This document shows positions 1 to 6,251 of a stretch of DNA of 11,191 bases, one piece after another. The stretch is from the NCBI GenBank assembly GCA_041612005.1, contig JBFILW010000084.1, positions 1 to 11,191 of the forward strand, written 5' to 3'. The notes under the pieces were generated by a model, which saw nothing but the letters and a program-made list of their open reading frames with translations, had not been told where the DNA came from and made no database searches. How positions within the stretch are numbered: position 1 is the first letter of the stretch; every line of letters starts with the position of its first letter. This stretch comes from JBFILW01 sp041612005. Lineage in GTDB: Bacteria; Gemmatimonadota; Gemmatimonadetes; Palauibacterales; Palauibacteraceae. The position numbers and the translations under genes were made by a program.

Positions 1-1
1 A

Positions 2-67
2 CTCGATATCGCCGGCGCGATCGCCGATGTCGTCCTGCAAGAGGCGGCGTCGCGCCGGGGGCGATGA
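2..67 (+). CDS. 3' end of an unidentified upstream gene (partial)
   Basis: An open frame enters from the left edge and stops at TGA 65-67. It encodes about 21 residues, ending in LQEAASRRGR. The stop overlaps the ATG of the next gene in an ATGA arrangement (64-67), the same tight coupling used repeatedly further along, which is the main reason to believe this frame is coding. The fragment is too short to assign to a family. By position it should belong to the same H4MPT/methanofuran operon, but that is inference. Confidence 0.5.
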   Translation, partial: LDIAGAIADVVLQEAASRRGR

Positions 68-909
68 GCGTCCCCGAGATCGGTGTTCGAGCGCAGCTGG
101 CCTGCCTCCTCGAAGCCGCGGCACCAAAGCAGGGGAACGTCAGGCCCGGCCGGTCATTCGGCGACGCGACCTTCGAGCACTTTCTGGCGAGCGCCGCAGC
201 GATCGGGCCCGTCATGGCGTCAGCGGATGAACGAGGTGTCGGCGCGACTGTGCTCGCGGCCGTCCATGCCTGTCGCCGATACGTGCGGGTGAATACCAAC
301 CTCGGGATCATCCTCCTGCTCGCGCCGCTGGCCAGAGCCGCGACACGGCCGTGCACCGAGCTGCGAGCCAGTCTGCGGGAGGTCCTACGCGGGCTGACCC
401 TGGAAGATGCCGTAAACGCCTACGCCGCGATCCGGGTGGCGACCCCGGGCGGGCTGGGATCGGTTCCCGACCAGGACGTCCGCGCCGAGCCCACCGTGCC
501 GCTCCTGAAGGCGATGGCCCTCGCCGCAGATCGCGACTCGATCGCACGCGAGTACGTGACGGACTTCGCCATCACGTTCGAGGCCGCGGCACCGAGACTG
601 GTGACCGCCCGTAGCGCCCTGCCCAGCTGGCCCGAGGCCATTGTGCAAGCCTATCTGGAATTGCTGAGTGAGATTCCCGATACCCTGATCGCTCGCAAGC
701 TCGGGGATGCCGCGGCCGCAGAGGTGAGTCGCGATGCCGCCGATGTCGTGGCCGCCGGCGGTATGCACACGGCTGGAGGTCGTACGGCCGCCGCCGAGCT
801 GGATCGCCGGCTCCGCGATCCCGGTAACCGGCGGAACCCCGGCACGACGGCGGATCTGATTGCCTCCGGTTTGTTCGTGGCGCTCGGGGAACGGGAGGGA
901 CCGCTATGA
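64..909 (+). CDS. CitG-like triphosphoribosyl-dephospho-CoA synthase family protein of H4MPT clusters (Orf5 type)
   Basis: This 281-residue protein resembles the CitG family, which transfers a triphosphoribosyl group from ATP with release of adenine. Family-like blocks are PKQGNV at residues 21-26, VNTNLG at 76-81, DTLIARKLG near 206-214 and the C-terminal DPGNRRNPGTTADL at 252-265, matching the NPG-x-x-ADL signature of CitG. Cytosolic; no signal peptide or membrane segment. The ATG at 64 overlaps the upstream stop and has a G-rich stretch just before it. Relatives of this divergent branch (Orf5 in Methylobacterium) sit in H4MPT gene clusters and are linked to C1 metabolism, so a role in citrate lyase is unlikely; no citrate lyase genes are nearby. 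The exact substrate is unknown. My inference is a role in attaching a ribosyl unit during H4MPT synthesis. Confidence 0.85.
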   Translation: MSVPEIGVRAQLACLLEAAAPKQGNVRPGRSFGDATFEHFLASAAAIGPVMASADERGVGATVLAAVHACRRYVRVNTNLGIILLLAPLARAATRPCTELRASLREVLRGLTLEDAVNAYAAIRVATPGGLGSVPDQDVRAEPTVPLLKAMALAADRDSIAREYVTDFAITFEAAAPRLVTARSALPSWPEAIVQAYLELLSEIPDTLIARKLGDAAAAEVSRDAADVVAAGGMHTAGGRTAAAELDRRLRDPGNRRNPGTTADLIASGLFVALGEREGPL

Positions 910-1061
910 GCCGTTACCAGTTGGCGGAGTCAGAGGCTCTTCTGCCGGGGCAACGTCAAAGTCATGGCGGCGCGGCGCGAGAGCACGTGCACCTTACAAC
1001 GTGGCTAGGGACTCGATGTCGGCTCGACTCATGTGCCCGAGGTGAAGCGCCGTCCCCATGA
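906..1061 (+). pseudogene. possible truncated or frameshifted gene relic coupled to the CitG-like gene
   Basis: An ATG at 906 overlaps the CitG-like stop as ATGA, the pattern used by at least five real junctions here. The frame begins MSRYQLAESEALLPG and runs on to TGA 1059-1061, about 51 codons, but after the GGGG at about 946-950 it turns into sequence antisense to the 3' end of the HisA-like gene. If one G of that run is dropped, the reading continues GNVKVMAARRESTCTLQRG and stops at TAG 1006-1008, giving a fluent 33-residue product. No family is recognised. It may be a small gene, the start of a gene cut by inversion of the neighbour, or chance. Confidence 0.25.
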
Positions 1062-1728
1062 GCGCAGCCGCACAACCGCGCGCCGCGGCCCGTCGAAGGT
1101 CCTGGAGCCCCCGAACGCCGCCGCCGATGACGAGCGTGAGGTCCGGAAAGCGTTCCAGCAGCTCGGGCACGTGCTCATCGGGCGGGCCGGCCATGGTGCC
1201 AACGGAGGCAAGATCGAGAAGGATGGCGGTTCGGTAGCCGGCGTTCACCGCAAGGCCGACCAGCTCGATGGGCGTAGCTCCAACGAGTTCCGGAGCCGAC
1301 ACGATCGGGCGGCCTGCGCGCAGGTCCAGGCTGAACGCGAGGCGTGCCCGCGGCACGGCCTCGGCGACGGCGCGCAGGTCGGCCGCGCGGCCCAGCGTCT
1401 CGAGCCCGACGACCGCCCACCGTGCCCCCGCGTCCACCACCGCGCGAGCGCCGTCGGGATCGCTCACGCCTGCGTCTACCCACACCCCGAGTCCCAGGCT
1501 CGCCAACCGACGGACCAGCTCGGTGGTTGGCGGAAACCCCTCGATCGCATCGAGATCGGCCAGGTAGCATTCACCCAGTCCCAGGCGGTCTCGGAAGGCC
1601 TGCGCGAGTGCGAGAGGCTCGTCGCCCGGAACGAGGGTGCTGTGCACCGGCCTGTACTCCGAGCGAATGCCGCGTACGGCATGAACAGCTCGACCGCGCC
1701 GGACGTCGAGGACGGGGATCACGCGCAT
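994..1728 (-). CDS. HisA/HisF-family TIM-barrel protein of the archaeal/methylotroph type
   Basis: The 244-residue protein is a (beta/alpha)8 barrel related to HisA, the Amadori isomerase of histidine synthesis. It opens with IPVLDVRRGRAVHAVRG, which carries the N-terminal HisA Asp (D8). FSLDLRAG places an Asp near residue 135, LLDLASVGTMAGP at 170-182 matches the HisA D-x-x-x-x-GT-x-x-GP block, and VIGGGVRG plus ALMGTALHLG form the two phosphate-binding loops. Both candidate acid/base Asp residues are therefore kept. Divergent HisA relatives with unknown substrate occur in methanogens and in bacterial H4MPT clusters, and no other histidine genes are present, so a role in coenzyme synthesis is more likely than histidine synthesis. 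It is transcribed against its neighbours; its ATG lies only 15 bp from the ATG of the divergent ATP-grasp gene. Confidence 0.85.
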   Translation of the reverse strand: MRVIPVLDVRRGRAVHAVRGIRSEYRPVHSTLVPGDEPLALAQAFRDRLGLGECYLADLDAIEGFPPTTELVRRLASLGLGVWVDAGVSDPDGARAVVDAGARWAVVGLETLGRAADLRAVAEAVPRARLAFSLDLRAGRPIVSAPELVGATPIELVGLAVNAGYRTAILLDLASVGTMAGPPDEHVPELLERFPDLTLVIGGGVRGLQDLRRAAARGCAAALMGTALHLGHMSRADIESLATL

Positions 1729-1743
1729 CTGTCAACGGCCCCA

Positions 1744-2763
1744 ATGTTCGTTCATGAGTTTGCATCGGGAGGTGGCTTCGCCGGGCTACCGATTCCCGAA
1801 GACCTGCTGCAACAGGGAGCCTCGATGCTCCGCGCGCTTTCGGAGGACCTCGCGTCCAGCGGTGCTCACCGCCTCGTGACCACTCGGGATTCCCGGGTTT
1901 CGCTCGAACTGCCACCCCGCATCGAAGCGATACCGGTGGCGGAGGGCTGTCACACCGATGTCTTCCGAGCCCTCGCTCGCGCCGCGGAGCATGCTTGGAT
2001 CATCGCGCCCGAGTCCGGTGATCGGCTCGCGAGGCTCACGGTGCTCGCGAGCCAGCTCGGCCCGCGCGTGATCGGATCGAATCCCGCAGCCGTGCGGCTC
2101 GTGAGCGACAAGCTAGCTCTTGCCCGGCTCCTGGCAAACTGGGGCGTGGCCGCCCCACGCACGTGGCCCGCCTCGCAAGCACGGGTCGCCGTCCGGGAAG
2201 TCGGTTTTCCCCTCGTCGTCAAACCCCGCCGAGGAGCGGGGTGCGAGGGTGTCAATCTCGCACGCGACTCGGCGGCGCTGGCAGGAATCCTGGCAGTCGC
2301 GGCGGAGAGCGTCGATGAGGTCGTCGTGCAGGAGTACGTCCCCGGATGCGCAGCCAGTGTCTCGCTTCTGTGCGCCGACGGCCGCGCCCGTCCGCTCAGC
2401 CTCAACGCCCAGGACGTTCGTCCCGGGGTCCCCTTCTCGTACCTCGGCGGCTGGGTACCACTCGCCCACGCCGCAGCGGCCGAAGCGCTCGAGGCGAGCG
2501 GCCGCCTCTGCGAGCGGATCCCCGGCCTTCGAGGTTACGTGGGTGTGGACTTGATCCTCTCACCCAGCCACCCACATGTCTTCGTGATCGAGGTGAACCC
2601 GCGGCTCACCACTTCCTACATCGGGTTGCGTGCTGCGGCGAACGTCAATCTTGCGGAGCAGGTACTTCGCGCCGTCAGGTTCGGCGAGCTCCCCGATCCG
2701 CCGCGTCTCGAACGGCTCGTCCACTTCTCGGCCACCGGCGCGGTGGAGCGCTCGGCCTTCTGA
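1744..2763 (+). CDS. mfnD: ATP-grasp ligase, Orf17/MfnD-like (glutamate ligation in methanofuran synthesis)
   Basis: This 339-residue ATP-grasp enzyme would join a carboxylate to an amine using ATP and Mg. FPLVVKPRRGAGCEG (155-169) supplies the ATP-binding Lys (K160) and glycine-rich loop, VVVQEYVPG (193-201) the hinge, and D269 with VIEVNPR (281-287; E283, N285) the metal ligands. The ATG at 1744 is chosen because MFVHEFASGGGF matches the start typical of these proteins; the frame stays open upstream only because it is antisense to the HisA-like gene. Methylobacterium Orf17 belongs to this group, and archaeal MfnD (tyramine-glutamate ligase) is an ATP-grasp protein. With mfnF and mfnE following, a glutamate-ligating step is likely. 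Bacterial methylofuran carries tyrosine rather than tyramine, so the acceptor may differ. The symbol is tentative; another ATP-grasp role (H4MPT side chain) is possible. Confidence 0.8.
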   Translation: MFVHEFASGGGFAGLPIPEDLLQQGASMLRALSEDLASSGAHRLVTTRDSRVSLELPPRIEAIPVAEGCHTDVFRALARAAEHAWIIAPESGDRLARLTVLASQLGPRVIGSNPAAVRLVSDKLALARLLANWGVAAPRTWPASQARVAVREVGFPLVVKPRRGAGCEGVNLARDSAALAGILAVAAESVDEVVVQEYVPGCAASVSLLCADGRARPLSLNAQDVRPGVPFSYLGGWVPLAHAAAAEALEASGRLCERIPGLRGYVGVDLILSPSHPHVFVIEVNPRLTTSYIGLRAAANVNLAEQVLRAVRFGELPDPPRLERLVHFSATGAVERSAF

Positions 2764-2818
2764 AGCGCCACTGGAGTTCCCGCGAAGGGATGTGTCCGGC
2801 CACCCGGCGGACCGAGCG

Positions 2819-3838
2819 ATGAGCCGCCCCGTGGTGCTCGGCTGGGATATCGGCGGCGCAAACACCAAGGCCGCGCTGCTCGCGGGCGATTCCATTCGCA
2901 TCGCCATGCGGTCCCATCCTGTCTGGAAGGATCCGCAAGGTCTTCTTCGCGTGCTTTCGGACGTGGGCCACGAGTTGGGCGCTCCACCGTTGATGGCGGT
3001 CACCCTGACGGCGGAGCTGGCGGACTGTTTCCGCACAAAGCGCGAGGGGGTTGCTCTCGTGATCGACGCCCTCGCCTCGGCGTTTCCCCACGCGCGCCTC
3101 CTGATCTTCGGCTCCGATGGCGCGTTCCACGTTCCAGATGAAGCGCTGGAGGATCCGCTCACGGTCGCTTCTGCCAACTGGGCGGCGACGGCCCGGCTGA
3201 TCTCGCGCGACGTCGAGGACGCGCTGCTCGTGGATGTGGGAACGACCACCACGGATATCGTACCGGTGGTCGGTGGCCGCGCGGCGGCCGCCGGCCGGAC
3301 CGATCCCGAACGGCTGTCGGTTGGTGAGCTCGTGTACACGGGTGCCGTTCGCACACCGGTATGCGCGTTGGCTACGACCGTTCCCTTCCGTGGGCGCCGC
3401 TGTCGAACGGCTGCCGAGTTGTTCGCTCAGACGGGCGACGTGCATCTCTGGCTTGGCCATCTGGCGGAGGCGGATTACTGCGGGGACACGCCAGACGGGC
3501 GGGGAAAGAACCGCGAGGATGTCGCCAGGCGGCTGGCTCGCGTGATCTGCGCGGACACGACGATGGTCACTGAGACGGACCTGACCGCTCTCGCGGAGCA
3601 CGTGGCCGATTGTCAAATCCGGCTCATCGCTGCGGCGATCCGTCAGGTGTGCGGCCGGCTGCAATCCCAAGCGCCACGCACAGCGCTGACGGCAGGCGTG
3701 GGCTCGCGTGTTGCCCGCATGGCCAGCGCACGGGCGGGGCTGCAAGCGCGTGACCTCGCGCAGTCGCTGGGCCACCGCGCCAGTGCGGCCGCCCCGGCGG
3801 TCGCGGTCGCGCGACTGTTGTTGGAGGAGATGACGTGA
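2819..3838 (+). CDS. mfnF: MfnF-type hydantoinase/oxoprolinase-like protein, H4MPT-linked C1 transfer pathway (Orf1)
   Basis: The 339-residue protein resembles the hydantoinase/oxoprolinase branch found in H4MPT clusters; archaeal MfnF condenses the pyrophosphorylated aminomethylfuran (F1-PP) with gamma-glutamyltyramine to build the methanofuran core. Visible blocks are LGWDIGGANTKAAL (7-20) and LLVDVGTTTTDIVPV (136-150), glycine/threonine-rich loops of the ASKHA type, TLTAELADCF (62-71) typical of this subfamily, YTGAVRTPV (173-181), ADYCGDTPDGRGK (208-220) and TAGVGSRVAR near the C-terminus. ATG 2819 gives the expected N-terminus; the frame is open further upstream but that part overlaps the ATP-grasp gene. 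A 55-bp gap separates it from the ligase gene, and its TGA overlaps the GTG of mfnE, so these two are probably translationally coupled. Confidence 0.88.
   Translation: MSRPVVLGWDIGGANTKAALLAGDSIRIAMRSHPVWKDPQGLLRVLSDVGHELGAPPLMAVTLTAELADCFRTKREGVALVIDALASAFPHARLLIFGSDGAFHVPDEALEDPLTVASANWAATARLISRDVEDALLVDVGTTTTDIVPVVGGRAAAAGRTDPERLSVGELVYTGAVRTPVCALATTVPFRGRRCRTAAELFAQTGDVHLWLGHLAEADYCGDTPDGRGKNREDVARRLARVICADTTMVTETDLTALAEHVADCQIRLIAAAIRQVCGRLQSQAPRTALTAGVGSRVARMASARAGLQARDLAQSLGHRASAAAPAVAVARLLLEEMT
3823..3828 (+). promoter_or_regulatory. ribosome-binding site for mfnE
   Basis: GGAGGA lies inside the last codons of mfnF, 6 nt before the GTG at 3835. It supports GTG rather than a later ATG as the mfnE start. 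Confidence 0.7.
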
Positions 3839-4383
3839 CCGAGAAGATCTCCGCCGTGATCAAGGTGGGGGGGAGCCTCGCCCAGGAGAGCGGGTTGCGG
3901 GAGCGACTCCGCGCGGTGCCGGACCTCGCTGCCCGCGCGCCTGTGCTCATCGTTCCAGGTGGAGGGCCCTTCGCCGACGCAGTTCGGACGATGACAGTGC
4001 GGCACGGAGTGGACGCATCCACCACGCACTGGATGTCGATCCTGGCGATGGATCAGTACGCCACGCTCCTGACGAATGTCCTGGAGCGGGCTCAGATCGT
4101 GGACTCACCACGGACCATCGACCGGGCCCTGGCGGCCGACCGGCTACCGGTGCTGGCCCCTTCGCGCTGGCTCGGTCGGGAAGATCCGCTCCCCCACTCG
4201 GCGACGGTGACAGCCGACAGCATCGCGGCCTGGATCGCGCGGCGGCTCGATATCGCCCGGCTCATCCTGCTCAAGAGTGCGGCGGCTCGATGCGGTGTTG
4301 ACGACTACTTTCACGTCGCGTCAGCCGGCGTGGAGTGTCAGATCCTGGTCCCCGTCGCCAGGGGCTGGCGACGAATCGCCTGA
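3835..4383 (+). CDS. mfnE: MfnE-type amino acid kinase family protein (Orf6)
   Basis: This 182-residue protein belongs to the aspartate/glutamate (amino acid) kinase fold. IKVGGSL (9-15) and LIVPGGGPFADAVR (38-51) are the phosphate-binding loops, HWMSILAMDQYA (65-76) and ATVTADSIAAWIARRL (123-138) match the H4MPT-cluster branch, and RLILLKSA (142-149) is the nucleotide-side strand. Archaeal MfnE phosphorylates 5-(aminomethyl)-3-furanmethanol phosphate to the diphosphate F1-PP, the substrate of MfnF, whose gene directly precedes. The start is GTG, overlapping the mfnF stop (GTGA) with a good Shine-Dalgarno site. It is short for the fold but includes the expected C-terminal strand (ECQILVPV). 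Its last 46 bp overlap, on the opposite strand, the 3' end of mfnB. Confidence 0.85.
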   Translation: MTEKISAVIKVGGSLAQESGLRERLRAVPDLAARAPVLIVPGGGPFADAVRTMTVRHGVDASTTHWMSILAMDQYATLLTNVLERAQIVDSPRTIDRALAADRLPVLAPSRWLGREDPLPHSATVTADSIAAWIARRLDIARLILLKSAAARCGVDDYFHVASAGVECQILVPVARGWRRIA

Positions 4384-5054
4384 GCCAGACGTCGCACGCG
4401 TTCGGCCGAGACCTGTCCGAGACGTCCGCCGCGACATGCGGCGCCCCGCACGCCCACCACGTCCGGCCCGCTGTCCCGCACACGCTCGAGCTCGCCGAGT
4501 CCGAGGTTGCCTGCCAGTCCGACCACCAGGCCTGCGTCGTGGCCCAGGTTGACGAAACGGCGAATCGACACTTCTCGCATGTGGTCCAGAAGGGACTTGC
4601 CATCTTTGCGACCGGTATCCAACATCACTCCGTGGGCGCCCGCGGTCCGGGCGTGCTCAGGCAGCGCGAGGACCGTCCCCTTCAGGTGATCGGCGTAGCC
4701 GACACCGACCACTCGGGTGGCCGTACTGACCTCGGCCACGACGTGGGCCACCCGGCCCAGCATGCGCTCCACCACTCGACCGGTGTGGTGGAAACCGATC
4801 TTGACGAAATCCGCGCCGCTCGACGCGGCGGAACGCGCGCGGGCCAAGAGGAAGGAAGGATCTTCGCTCACGTCACCGATGGCGATGCTCGTGAGTCGGG
4901 GCCGGAGCACCTCGGCGCGAACGGCACGAAAAGTGGCGAGCGTGGGCGCGCCGAGGGGGCCGCTGGAGGGGTCTTTGACATCCACGATGTCGGCGCCGCC
5001 GTCCAGCGCCGCGCTCACCTCCTGCACTCCCACGACACTGATCAGCAGTCGCAT
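4338..5054 (-). CDS. mfnB: MfnB, (5-formylfuran-3-yl)methyl phosphate synthase (DUF556)
   Basis: MfnB is an aldolase-like TIM barrel that turns two glyceraldehyde-3-phosphates into 4-(hydroxymethyl)-2-furancarboxaldehyde phosphate, the furan of methanofuran. Numbered from the ATG at 5054 (238 residues), GGADIVDVKDPSSGPLGA carries Lys27, ADFVKIG carries Lys85, and GVMLDTGRKDGKSLLD carries Asp146 and Lys153; these match the Schiff-base and acid/base lysines known in the archaeal enzyme. A TTG three codons upstream (5061-5063) is a possible start, but the AAGG at 5064-5067 then has no spacing, while it sits 9 nt before the ATG. The gene points opposite to its neighbours, diverges from the SDR gene with 30 bp between start codons, and overlaps mfnE tail to tail. 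Confidence 0.92.
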   Translation of the reverse strand: MRLLISVVGVQEVSAALDGGADIVDVKDPSSGPLGAPTLATFRAVRAEVLRPRLTSIAIGDVSEDPSFLLARARSAASSGADFVKIGFHHTGRVVERMLGRVAHVVAEVSTATRVVGVGYADHLKGTVLALPEHARTAGAHGVMLDTGRKDGKSLLDHMREVSIRRFVNLGHDAGLVVGLAGNLGLGELERVRDSGPDVVGVRGAACRGGRLGQVSAERVRRLAQAIRRQPLATGTRI

Positions 5055-5084
5055 GGCTGCCAACCTTGAGGATCCCGATCCACC

Positions 5085-5846
5085 ATGTCAAGAGCGCTGA
5101 AACTTGAGGGTCGAGTCGCCGTGGTTACGGGGGCCAGCGGTGGGATCGGGCGTGCCATCGCGCTGGCCTTCGCGGAGGAGGGCGCGGATGTCGTGGTGCA
5201 TTACCACCGGTCCCTCGAGGCCGCGCGCGACGTGTCGCGACGGATCGAACGGGAGTCGGGCCGCCGGGCGGTGCCGGCGCAGGCAGACATCAGCCGCCGG
5301 GAGGACATCGAAGGGCTCGTCCGCACCGCCCTCGACCATTTCGGGCGCATCAGCATCTGGGCCAACATCGCGGGCTTTGACATCCTCACCGGCCGCGGCG
5401 CGACATTGTCTGATGTGGAGAAGCTCGATCAGTTGATCGCGGTGGACCTGCGGGGAACGGTGCTGGCCTCGTGGGCGGCGGCGGAAGTCATGGAGGACGG
5501 GGGCGTCATCCTCAACATGTCGTGGGACCGCGCGGCGACCGGCGCAAGGGGTCGGGAGTCCGAGCTCTTCGCGTCGGTGAAGGGTGGGATCTCGAGCGTC
5601 AGCAGGGCGCTGGCGCGCAACCTTGCGCCCCGACTTCGGGTCAACATCCTGGCTCCGGGCTGGATCGTGACGGCCTTCCACGATACGCTGAGCGAACAAA
5701 AACGAGAGCAGATCGCCGAGTCCACCCCGCTCAGGCGCTGGGGCACACCCGAGGACGTGGCGCAAGGGGCGGTCTTTCTGGCCTCCGCCGATTCGGCGTA
5801 CGTGACGGGGCAGACGCTCGTGATCGGCGGCGGCGGAGTCATGTAG
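5085..5846 (+). CDS. short-chain dehydrogenase/reductase with altered catalytic residues
   Basis: The 253-residue protein is a classical-size SDR. TGASGGIG (15-22) is the dinucleotide loop, ADIS (67-70) the adenine side, NIAG (94-97) the NNAG-type strand, and PGWIVTAF (191-198) follows the active site. The catalytic positions are unusual: the YxxxK block reads F-A-S-V-K, so Tyr is Phe162 while Lys166 stays; the usual Ser in the N-x-S-S block appears to be Trp147 (NMSWD); and the helix-4 Asn position reads Asp121 (VDLRG). It starts the long rightward operon and sits 20 bp before a pterin dehydratase gene, so a pterin or H4MPT precursor is a plausible substrate, possibly in the way FolM/PTR1-like SDRs reduce pterins. 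Loss of the general acid makes an ordinary carbonyl reduction doubtful. A modest GAGGA (5068-5072) precedes the ATG. Confidence 0.9.
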   Translation: MSRALKLEGRVAVVTGASGGIGRAIALAFAEEGADVVVHYHRSLEAARDVSRRIERESGRRAVPAQADISRREDIEGLVRTALDHFGRISIWANIAGFDILTGRGATLSDVEKLDQLIAVDLRGTVLASWAAAEVMEDGGVILNMSWDRAATGARGRESELFASVKGGISSVSRALARNLAPRLRVNILAPGWIVTAFHDTLSEQKREQIAESTPLRRWGTPEDVAQGAVFLASADSAYVTGQTLVIGGGGVM

Positions 5847-5853
5847 CTCAAGA

Positions 5854-5863
5854 GGAGGTGATC
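5854..5863 (+). promoter_or_regulatory. near-perfect Shine-Dalgarno site of the pterin dehydratase gene
   Basis: GGAGGTGATC pairs without mismatch to the conserved 3' end of bacterial 16S rRNA, with GGAGG ending 8 nt before ATG 5867. It fixes the start, since the frame is open far upstream inside the SDR gene, and it is by far the strongest ribosome-binding site in the window. Confidence 0.85.
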
Positions 5864-5866
5864 AGT

Positions 5867-6226
5867 ATGGCAAAGACCAAGGACAAGGTCTACACCGACG
5901 AGGAGGTCGGCAGGCGACTCGAGAAGGACCTTCCCGGCTGGTACCTGGAGGACGGGTGGATCCGAAGGAAGTACAACACCGGCGGGTGGCCCCAGACTCT
6001 GATGGCGGTGAACGCGATCGCATTCCTCGCGGAGGCAGCCTACCATCATCCCGACCTGGCAGTCACCTGGGGAAAGCTGTGGGTGAAGCTGAAGAACCAC
6101 GCGGCGGGCGGAATCACGGACAAGGACTTCGCTCTGGCCAAGCAGATCGAGCAGGTCGTGCTCTGGCGGCCCGAGGCGGGCTCGCCTCTCGAGGGGAACC
6201 CACAGAAGTTCGTGGAAGCCAAATGA
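5867..6226 (+). CDS. pcd: pterin-4a-carbinolamine dehydratase (PCD/DCoH family)
   Basis: This 119-residue protein dehydrates 4a-hydroxy-tetrahydropterins. The family signature is complete: E56-x3-H60-H61-P62-x5-W68-x9-H78-x8-D87, within AEAAYHHPDL and the following helix, where Trp takes the aromatic position. The C-terminal tail (WRPEAGSPLEGNPQKF) extends past the usual core. A very strong Shine-Dalgarno site fixes the ATG at 5867. PCDs normally recycle pterin cofactors after aromatic amino acid hydroxylation; no hydroxylase is present here, and pcd genes also occur in the Methylobacterium H4MPT cluster, so this copy probably serves H4MPT synthesis or repair. The exact reaction there is not established. 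It lies between an SDR and the DHPS-related gene, both plausible pterin enzymes. Confidence 0.93.
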   Translation: MAKTKDKVYTDEEVGRRLEKDLPGWYLEDGWIRRKYNTGGWPQTLMAVNAIAFLAEAAYHHPDLAVTWGKLWVKLKNHAAGGITDKDFALAKQIEQVVLWRPEAGSPLEGNPQKFVEAK

Positions 6227-6251
6227 TACCCGCACGGCGGGACAGTCCCTT

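Noticed and set aside
910..993. Possible terminator between the convergent CitG-like and HisA-like genes
   Set aside because: No GC-rich stem followed by a T-run was found on either strand.
1033..1743. Upstream extension of the ATP-grasp frame to 576 residues
   Set aside because: This part is antisense to the HisA-like gene, has no family match, and the true N-terminal motif begins at 1744.
2630..2818. Upstream extension of the mfnF frame
   Set aside because: It overlaps the ATP-grasp gene in another frame; the conserved N-terminus starts at ATG 2819.
2560..3775. Long minus-strand open frames opposite mfnF and the ATP-grasp gene
   Set aside because: They are Arg/Ala/Ser-rich shadows of GC-rich genes with no recognisable motifs.
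4338..5069. Plus-strand open frame of 244 residues opposite mfnB
   Set aside because: mfnB has clear family motifs and catalytic lysines; the plus frame is its antisense shadow.
5471..5866. Upstream extension of the pterin dehydratase frame to 251 residues
   Set aside because: It lies inside the SDR gene; the strong Shine-Dalgarno site and family length fix the start at 5867.
6239..6249. GGGAC-A-GTCCC inverted repeat just before the GTG of the DHPS-related gene
   Set aside because: The stem is five pairs around one base and sterically cannot form a normal hairpin; no other support for an operator.
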